Source: Halanaerobiales bacterium
GTDB taxonomy: Bacteria > Bacillota > Halanaerobiia > Halanaerobiales > JADQBU01
Direction of reading: 5' to 3'
Length of the DNA: 10,948 bases
NCBI GenBank assembly: GCA_016278435.1
Contig: JADQBU010000404.1
Location: 1 to 10,948, forward strand
The notes beneath the pieces are model-generated. The model searched no databases and was not told the origin of the DNA. It saw nothing but the letters and a program-made list of their open reading frames with translations. Of the stretch, positions 6,314-10,948 are shown one piece after another. Both the position numbers and the translations under genes were made by a program. The stretch's first letter is position 1. Every line of letters starts with the position of its first letter.

Positions 6314-6547
6314 GTGACTTTAAAGGTTTTGTTTATCAGTTTGACAGGGATTTTGGTAGTATTTGGATTTCTATTTATAATGTATATCATTTTATCGAGC
6401 TTTCGTTATTTCTTCTATAACAGGAAAAGAATACCAGATAATGAGGAAATACAACAGCGGGAGATAGCGGTAGTCTTATGTGCCTTAAACCACTACCATC
6501 GTAATAATCTAAGCGGGGCAAAGATTATTATTAAAAGGAGGAGGTAG
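6314..6547 (+). CDS. oadG: Sodium-pumping decarboxylase gamma subunit (OadG family)
   Basis: A 77-residue membrane anchor of a biotin-dependent Na+-pumping decarboxylase. One membrane helix spans about residues 5-29, followed by a basic stretch (RYFFYNRKR) and a short cytoplasmic tail. The tail motif REIAVVLCALNHYH (49-62) matches the conserved EIAAxxAAxxxY region of OadG/MmdD proteins. The family uses the tail to tie the alpha subunit to the membrane beta subunit, and in some members it binds zinc; H60 and H62 are candidates here. The start is GTG, with TGGAGGTG (6296-6303) 10 bases before it and no better in-frame codon. The small size and low sequence conservation make this call depend partly on context: biotin carrier, OadB and OadA follow directly. 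Confidence 0.82.
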   Translation: MTLKVLFISLTGILVVFGFLFIMYIILSSFRYFFYNRKRIPDNEEIQQREIAVVLCALNHYHRNNLSGAKIIIKRRR

Positions 6548-6553
6548 ATATTA

Positions 6554-6970
6554 ATGAAGAGATATATTGTTGCGGTTAACAATAATGAATATGAGGTAAC
6601 CATCCGGGAAAAGGATGAAAGCAACAAAAATACTGGCCAATCTTCTATTAAAAATCCAGAGAAAGACCAGGATAACAAAGGTAATAAAAGAAGAGAGGAA
6701 CCAGTTGTTAGTGGAAGTTCAGAATTCTCCGCCGGTGAACTGGTAACTGCACCGATGGCTGGCAAGATATTATCTATCAAAGTCGAGGAGGGTCAGGAGG
6801 TGAGCAAGAATCAGTTGTTGATGACCCTGGAAGCGATGAAGATGGAAACCGAGATAGTGGCACCGGAAGGGGGCAGGATAGACAGAATATTTGCTACTAA
6901 AGGGAGCAATTGTACCCCGGGGGACCAACTTGCCCTCATTAAAAAGGTGAGTGATGTTAATGTATCTTGA
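6554..6970 (+). CDS. Biotin carboxyl carrier protein of the decarboxylase
   Basis: A 138-residue carrier that shuttles CO2 from the alpha carboxyltransferase to the beta membrane subunit. The N-terminal MKRYIVAVNNNEYEVTI is the usual opening of decarboxylase biotin subunits. Residues about 20-60 are a charged, Asn/Lys/Glu-rich flexible linker. Residues 62-131 are the biotinyl domain, with EAMKMETE carrying the biotin attachment Lys, K96, and TAPMAGKI (65-72) before it. In Klebsiella OadA this domain is fused to the C-terminus of the alpha subunit; here it is a separate gene, as in methylmalonyl-CoA and glutaconyl-CoA decarboxylases. AGGAGGAGG (6536-6544) overlaps the oadG stop and lies 9 bases before the ATG, so the two genes are translationally coupled. 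Biotin ligase is not in the window. Confidence 0.93.
   Translation: MKRYIVAVNNNEYEVTIREKDESNKNTGQSSIKNPEKDQDNKGNKRREEPVVSGSSEFSAGELVTAPMAGKILSIKVEEGQEVSKNQLLMTLEAMKMETEIVAPEGGRIDRIFATKGSNCTPGDQLALIKKVSDVNVS
6944..6950 (+). promoter_or_regulatory. Ribosome binding site fixing the oadB start
   Basis: AAGGTGA lies inside the end of the biotin carrier gene, 9 bases before the ATG at 6960. The in-frame GTG at 6951 and ATG at 6954 are too close to it (0 and 3 bases). Confidence 0.65.
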
Positions 6971-8075
6971 TCTGCTACAGGGCCTGATTACTGAATCAGG
7001 TATTTATAATCTCAGTATCAAAGCAATTGTTATGTTAATTATTGCCGGGGTTTTAATTTATCTAGCTATTAAAAAAAACTATGAACCACTCCTCTTGCTT
7101 CCGATCGGTATAGGTATGATCTTGTGTAATCTGCCGATGGCGGGTCTCATGGACGAAGGTGGTCTACTGTACTATATCTATAAAGGGGTAGACATCGGTC
7201 TTTACCCCCCGTTAGTATTTCTGGGAGTAGGGGCTATGACGGATTTTGGGCCACTGATTGCCAACCCGAAAAGTATAATACTGGGAGCCAGTGCCCAGAT
7301 AGGAATTTTCTTTACTTTTATCAGTGCTCATTTTCTTAATTTTTCTCTGGCTGATGCCGCTTCAACATCGATTATTGGTGGAGCGGATGGCCCGACTGCT
7401 ATTTTTCTGACATCCCGGCTTTCCCCCCATTTACTGGGAGCGGTTGCGATAGCTGCTTATTCCTATATGGCTCTGGTTCCGATTATTCAACCTCCGATTA
7501 TGAGGTTGTTAACAACTCCTGAGGAGCGTAAGATTCAAATGGTCCAGTTAAGGGAGGTATCAAAACTGGAGAAGATACTCTTTGCATTGACTGTTATGAT
7601 ACTGGGTATTCTTGTTATTCCTTCCGCCGGGGCATTGCTTGGTTCTCTAATGCTTGGTAACCTCTTGAAAGAAAGTGGTGTTACGGAAAGACTGGCTGAG
7701 ACAGCTCGCAACTCCCTTATCGATATAGTTACAATATTTCTCGGGTTGAGCATAGGGGCCAAGGCCCGGGGAGAACTGTTTTTGACCTGGCAGACACTAT
7801 TGATAATTAGTCTGGGACTGGTTGCCTTTGCTGTGGGAACTGTTTCCGGTATTCTTTTTGCCAGATTGATGAATAAAATGAGCTCTACACAGATTAATCC
7901 CCTGATAGGTTCAGCCGGGGTTTCAGCTGTACCCATGGCTGCCCGGGTGAGTCAGAAAGTAGGGCAGGAAGCTAACCCGGGTAATTATCTTCTGATGCAT
8001 GCTATGGGGCCAAATGTTGCAGGGGTTCTGGGTTCTGCTATTGCTGCCGGGGTTCTTTTGACACTGGTTGGTTAG
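6960..8075 (+). CDS. oadB: Sodium-pumping decarboxylase beta subunit (OadB family)
   Basis: A 371-residue membrane protein with about nine or more hydrophobic segments. It decarboxylates carboxybiotin and couples this to Na+ export. Key family motifs are intact: GASAQIGIF (109-117), IIGGADGPTAIF (138-149) and NPLIGSAGVSAVPMAARVSQ (313-332). D143 in GGADGPT corresponds to the Na+-site Asp (D203) of Klebsiella OadB. The length fits the shorter beta subunits of the methylmalonyl-CoA/glutaconyl-CoA type as well as many Firmicute OadB proteins. The chosen ATG overlaps the biotin carrier gene by 11 bases, which implies translational coupling. The beta subunit alone does not fix the substrate; the neighbouring OadA-type alpha subunit does. 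Confidence 0.95.
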   Translation: MYLDLLQGLITESGIYNLSIKAIVMLIIAGVLIYLAIKKNYEPLLLLPIGIGMILCNLPMAGLMDEGGLLYYIYKGVDIGLYPPLVFLGVGAMTDFGPLIANPKSIILGASAQIGIFFTFISAHFLNFSLADAASTSIIGGADGPTAIFLTSRLSPHLLGAVAIAAYSYMALVPIIQPPIMRLLTTPEERKIQMVQLREVSKLEKILFALTVMILGILVIPSAGALLGSLMLGNLLKESGVTERLAETARNSLIDIVTIFLGLSIGAKARGELFLTWQTLLIISLGLVAFAVGTVSGILFARLMNKMSSTQINPLIGSAGVSAVPMAARVSQKVGQEANPGNYLLMHAMGPNVAGVLGSAIAAGVLLTLVG

Positions 8076-8104
8076 AAAAGAAATGTTAGAGAAGGAGGCA
8101 TAAC

Positions 8105-9430
8105 ATGAAGGTAAAGATAACAGAAACTATTCTGCGGGATGCCCAGCAGTCATTACTGGCCACCAGAATGAAAACAGTAGATATGCTACCAGTGATGGAA
8201 AGACTGGATGGGGTGGGGTACCACTCCCTGGAAATGTGGGGAGGTGCCACTTTTGACAGCTGTTTGCGTTATCTTGATGAAGACCCCTGGGTCAGGTTGA
8301 GAAAAATTAAACTTAGAACAAAAGAGACCAGACTCCAGATGTTGCTGAGGGGACAGAATATACTTGGATACAGGCATTATCCTGATGATGTGCTGGAAAA
8401 GTTTATAGAAAAAGCGGTTGCCAATGGGATTGATATTATACGAATTTTTGATGCTCTTAATGATGTGAGGAATATGCAAAAGGCAATAGAGTTTACTAAA
8501 AAGTACGGGGGACATGCTCAGGGTACTATAGTCTATACCACCAGTCCTATTCACAATATTGACCACTATGTTGATACAGCCAGGAAACTGGAAGAAATAG
8601 GAGTAGATTCCCTCTGTTTAAAAGACATGGCCGGACTACTTACCCCTTACCGTTCCCATCGACTTATAAAAAAGTTGAAGGAAGAGACCGGGCTGACGGT
8701 ACAACTGCACAGCCACAATACTACAGGTCTGGCTGCAATGACTTATATTAAAGCAATTGAAGCAGGTGTTGATATAATAGATACTGCAATTTCAGCACTG
8801 GCTTCTGGTAGTTCCCAGCCTGCGACTGAGGCTCTGGTAGCTGCCCTGATAGATAGTGAGTTTGATACAGAGATTGAGCTGAATGAGGTAGTAGATATTT
8901 CAAATTATTTTCGGAAAGTCAGGGAAAAGTATAGTGATTTTCAGGGTTCTTTTGCCAGTGATCCCAGGGTAATAACAAGCCAGATACCTGGCGGAATGCT
9001 CTCCAATCTCCACAGTCAGTTAAAGGAACAGGGTATGTTCGACAGGTATGATGAAGTGCTGGCAGAGATCCCCCGGGTGCGTAAAGAATTGGGTTATCCA
9101 CCTCTCGTTACACCGACCAGTCAGATTATTGGTACCCAGGCTGTCTTTAATATCATTAAGGGTGAAAGATATAGTTTAATATCTAAAGAAACACGGGATT
9201 ATGTTAAAGGAATGTACGGGAGACCACCGGGAGAGGTTGAGCCTGAGATTAAAGAAAAGATCCTGGGTGAAGAAGAGTCAGTAGACTGTCGTCCGGCAGA
9301 CTTACTGGAACCAATATATGAAAAAACACTTGCTGAAATCAAGGATTTTATTACCAAGGAAGAGGATGTTTTATCATATATTCTATTTCCTGAGGTAGCA
9401 GAGCCGTTTTTAAAGAAACATTATTCCTGA
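8105..9430 (+). CDS. oadA: Oxaloacetate decarboxylase alpha subunit, carboxyltransferase domain (OadA/PycB type)
   Basis: A 441-residue carboxyltransferase that moves the carboxyl group of oxaloacetate to biotin and leaves pyruvate. Residues 1-300 form the TIM barrel with RDAQQSLLATRM (11-22), WGGATFD (45-51), LKDMAGLL (172-179) and LHSHNTTG (201-208). D12, H202 and H204 are the expected metal ligands and K173 the expected carbamylated Lys. They align with D17, H207, H209 and K178 of Vibrio OadA by a constant shift of five. The helical domain follows, with QIPGGMLSNL and a conserved TPTSQIIGTQAVFN. The usual C-terminal biotin domain is absent and is supplied by the gene at 6554. AAGGAGG (8092-8098) lies 6 bases before the ATG. 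The same domain occurs in pyruvate carboxylase subunit B, but the OadB/OadG partners favour the decarboxylase. It is the last gene before a terminator. Confidence 0.94.
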   Translation: MKVKITETILRDAQQSLLATRMKTVDMLPVMERLDGVGYHSLEMWGGATFDSCLRYLDEDPWVRLRKIKLRTKETRLQMLLRGQNILGYRHYPDDVLEKFIEKAVANGIDIIRIFDALNDVRNMQKAIEFTKKYGGHAQGTIVYTTSPIHNIDHYVDTARKLEEIGVDSLCLKDMAGLLTPYRSHRLIKKLKEETGLTVQLHSHNTTGLAAMTYIKAIEAGVDIIDTAISALASGSSQPATEALVAALIDSEFDTEIELNEVVDISNYFRKVREKYSDFQGSFASDPRVITSQIPGGMLSNLHSQLKEQGMFDRYDEVLAEIPRVRKELGYPPLVTPTSQIIGTQAVFNIIKGERYSLISKETRDYVKGMYGRPPGEVEPEIKEKILGEEESVDCRPADLLEPIYEKTLAEIKDFITKEEDVLSYILFPEVAEPFLKKHYS

Positions 9431-9492
9431 TATTCTTTCTTTCCAGAATAGTATTTAAAGACCAATTTATTTTATTTTGATATAAATTATTC

Positions 9493-9530
9493 AGCCGGTT
9501 ATCAGTAATTTTGATACCGGCTTTATCTTT
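9493..9530 (+). terminator. Intrinsic terminator after oadA
   Basis: AGCCGGTTATCA (9493-9504) pairs with TGATACCGGCT (9512-9522): 11 base pairs with one bulged T and a 7-base loop, followed by TTATCTTT. It ends the decarboxylase operon, 63 bases after the oadA stop. Confidence 0.85.
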
Positions 9531-9666
9531 AAATAAAATGGGCAGTGCAGGAAATATAATATAATTGTTGAAGTGATAATATATAATATGTAGATAGAAA
9601 TGTATTATCAAATGTTCTAGTTTATAAATACAATAATAAAAATAAAGAGTAAGGGGAATAGAAGTA
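9531..9666 (+). promoter_or_regulatory. AT-rich leader, likely holding the promoter of the epimerase gene
   Basis: This 136-base stretch follows a terminator, so a promoter is expected. TATAAT occurs at 9582-9587 and TTGAAG at 9568-9573, but the two are too close to form one promoter. TTGAAG with TAGATA (9591-9596) at 17 bases is another weak option. I cannot choose one. AAGGGGA (9651-9657) is the ribosome binding site for the ATG at 9667. No copy of the GTATAC operator is present. Confidence 0.35.
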
Positions 9667-10863
9667 ATGCTTAAAGTAATGACAATTTTTGGTACCAGAC
9701 CGGAGGCTATCAAAATGGCTCCGGTTGTAGATGTACTCAATCAGGACAAGAGAATAAAATCAGTAGTAGCAGTAACCGCTCAGCATAGAGAGATGCTGGA
9801 TCAGGTCCTGTCATTATTTAAAATTGAACCTGATTATGATCTGGATATTATGACAGATAAACAGTCACTTACAGGAATTACAGTCCGGGCCCTGGAAGGG
9901 CTACAGGATATAATCAAAAAGGAAAAACCGGAATTAATACTGGTCCATGGTGATACCACGACAACCTTTGTTGGAGCCCTGGCTGCATATTATAATAAAA
10001 CCATGATAGGGCATGTTGAGGCCGGATTAAGGACCCATAATAAATATTCGCCCTATCCAGAAGAGATGAACCGACATCTGACCGGTGTGCTTACTGATCT
10101 TCATTTTGCTCCAACAGCACATGCCGCCCGCAATCTACTGCAGGAGAATGTGGAAAAAGAACGGATATTTATTACTGGGAATACAGTTATAGATGCACTA
10201 TTGAAGACAGTTAAGCAAGAATACCGGTTTAATATTCCAGAATTGAACAGGGTAGATTTTAAGAACAGGCAGGTACTTTTACTTACTGCTCACCGCCGGG
10301 AAAACCTTGGTCTGCCCATGAAAAATATCTTTGAAGCTGTTGTGGAGATTGTGAAAACAAACCGGGAGGTTGAAGTAGTATTTCCGGTTCACCTTAATCC
10401 CAGGGTCAGGGAACTTGCCGGTGAAGTCCTGGGTGGTAAAGATAGAATTCATTTAATTGAACCACTTGACTATCAACCATTTGCCAATTTAATGGCCCGC
10501 TCTCACCTGGTACTTACAGATTCAGGCGGGATTCAGGAGGAAGCTCCCGGGCTGGGGATTCCAGTATTGGTATTAAGGAATACTACTGAGCGGCCGGAAG
10601 CAGTTAAGTCAGGAACTGTTCTTAAAGTTGGAACTGATAAGGAAACCATCATTAATAAGACAAATACTTTACTTGAGAACCGGGAATTATATAATGAGAT
10701 GTCTGCCAGAGTAAATCCTTATGGTGATGGCCGGGCCGGTGAACGGATATTAAGAAGAATCCTGTTTGAGTTTGATCTGATCGATAATCCGGGTAGTGAA
10801 TTTATAAATGGGGAGGATGAAATTGAAATTCAGAAAGGCCGGAGGTGGACGGAACCGAGTTAG
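9667..10863 (+). CDS. wecB: UDP-N-acetylglucosamine 2-epimerase, non-hydrolysing
   Basis: A 398-residue cytoplasmic enzyme (WecB/MnaA type) that interconverts UDP-GlcNAc and UDP-ManNAc for cell-wall or surface polysaccharides. It has two Rossmann-like domains. Signature residues are all present: GTRPE (9-13), HGDTTTT with D96, GHVEAGLRT with E118, YPEEMNR with E132, TAHRREN (207-213) and the nucleotide-binding TDSGGIQEEAPGLGIPVLVLRNTTERPE (two parts, from 284 and 296). The fold ends at about YGDGRAGERILRRIL (352-366). The last 30 or so residues are a charged tail beyond the usual length, and their coding region overlaps the next gene. It sits after a terminator and is unrelated in function to the carboxylate locus. 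Confidence 0.95.
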   Translation: MLKVMTIFGTRPEAIKMAPVVDVLNQDKRIKSVVAVTAQHREMLDQVLSLFKIEPDYDLDIMTDKQSLTGITVRALEGLQDIIKKEKPELILVHGDTTTTFVGALAAYYNKTMIGHVEAGLRTHNKYSPYPEEMNRHLTGVLTDLHFAPTAHAARNLLQENVEKERIFITGNTVIDALLKTVKQEYRFNIPELNRVDFKNRQVLLLTAHRRENLGLPMKNIFEAVVEIVKTNREVEVVFPVHLNPRVRELAGEVLGGKDRIHLIEPLDYQPFANLMARSHLVLTDSGGIQEEAPGLGIPVLVLRNTTERPEAVKSGTVLKVGTDKETIINKTNTLLENRELYNEMSARVNPYGDGRAGERILRRILFEFDLIDNPGSEFINGEDEIEIQKGRRWTEPS

Positions 10864-10948
10864 GACAGCACTGGTTCTCAGTGGTGGGGGAGCTAAAGGA
10901 GCTTACCAGGTTGGGGTAATGAAAGAGCTAATGGACAGGAGCAACGCG
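10817..10948 (+). CDS. Patatin-like phospholipase, N-terminal part (3' truncated)
   Basis: The first 44 residues are visible. After a basic, Gly-rich leader comes TALVLSGGGAKGAYQVGVM (17-35), the Gly-rich oxyanion-hole motif of patatin-like phospholipases of the RssA/YlbK kind. The nucleophile Ser (GxSxG) and the catalytic Asp lie beyond the window. The gene overlaps the end of the epimerase gene by 47 bases in another frame. GGGGAGG touches the ATG at 10817 with no spacing, so the in-frame TTG at 10823, 6 bases from that site, may be the true start. Such proteins hydrolyse lipid acyl groups; the substrate cannot be inferred here. Confidence 0.88.
   Translation, partial: MKLKFRKAGGGRNRVRTALVLSGGGAKGAYQVGVMKELMDRSNA

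Overview
The window reads as one stretch of chromosome from a low-GC, anaerobic, probably Gram-positive-lineage bacterium. A fermentative Firmicute of the Halanaerobiales type is my guess. The reasons are AT-rich spacers, strong AGGAGG-type ribosome binding sites, use of TTG and GTG starts, a biotin-dependent sodium-pumping decarboxylase and a two-cluster ferredoxin-like protein. The taxonomy is inferred from style, not from a marker gene. All genes lie on the + strand, and no gene-free stretch exceeds about 240 bases.

Layout. (1) 1-585 is the C-terminal signalling half of a methyl-accepting chemotaxis protein, followed by two terminator hairpins. (2) 815-1519 encodes a GntR/FadR-type (FCD) regulator. 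A 20-bp motif with a GTATAC core lies just upstream of it and recurs twice, exactly 80 bp apart, in front of the next gene. (3) 1759-4794 encodes a complete tripartite tricarboxylate transporter: TctC-like binding protein, TctB-like small membrane subunit and TctA-like large membrane subunit. A strong hairpin separates the first two genes. (4) 4813-6195 holds two genes I cannot name: a ferredoxin-like protein with a long uncharacterised C-terminal part, and a Cys/His-rich soluble protein. (5) After a weak terminator-like hairpin, 6314-9430 encodes a sodium-pumping decarboxylase in the order gamma (OadG), biotin carrier, beta (OadB), alpha carboxyltransferase (OadA), closed by a clear terminator. 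(6) 9667-10863 is a non-hydrolysing UDP-GlcNAc 2-epimerase. A patatin-like phospholipase overlaps its 3' end and runs off the window.

Working model. Genes from 815 to 9430 look like a carboxylate-utilisation locus. The GntR regulator would sense an organic acid and control itself and the transporter through the repeated operator. TctABC would import a di- or tricarboxylate. The two unknown proteins would process it or supply redox chemistry. The OadGBA-type pump would decarboxylate oxaloacetate (or a close relative) to pyruvate while exporting Na+. The parts with known families are secure; the substrate and the role of the unknown pair are not. No citrate lyase, fumarase or malate dehydrogenase lies in the window, so the route to a decarboxylase substrate is missing or is carried by the unknown pair. 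That pair is the best candidate here for something undescribed.
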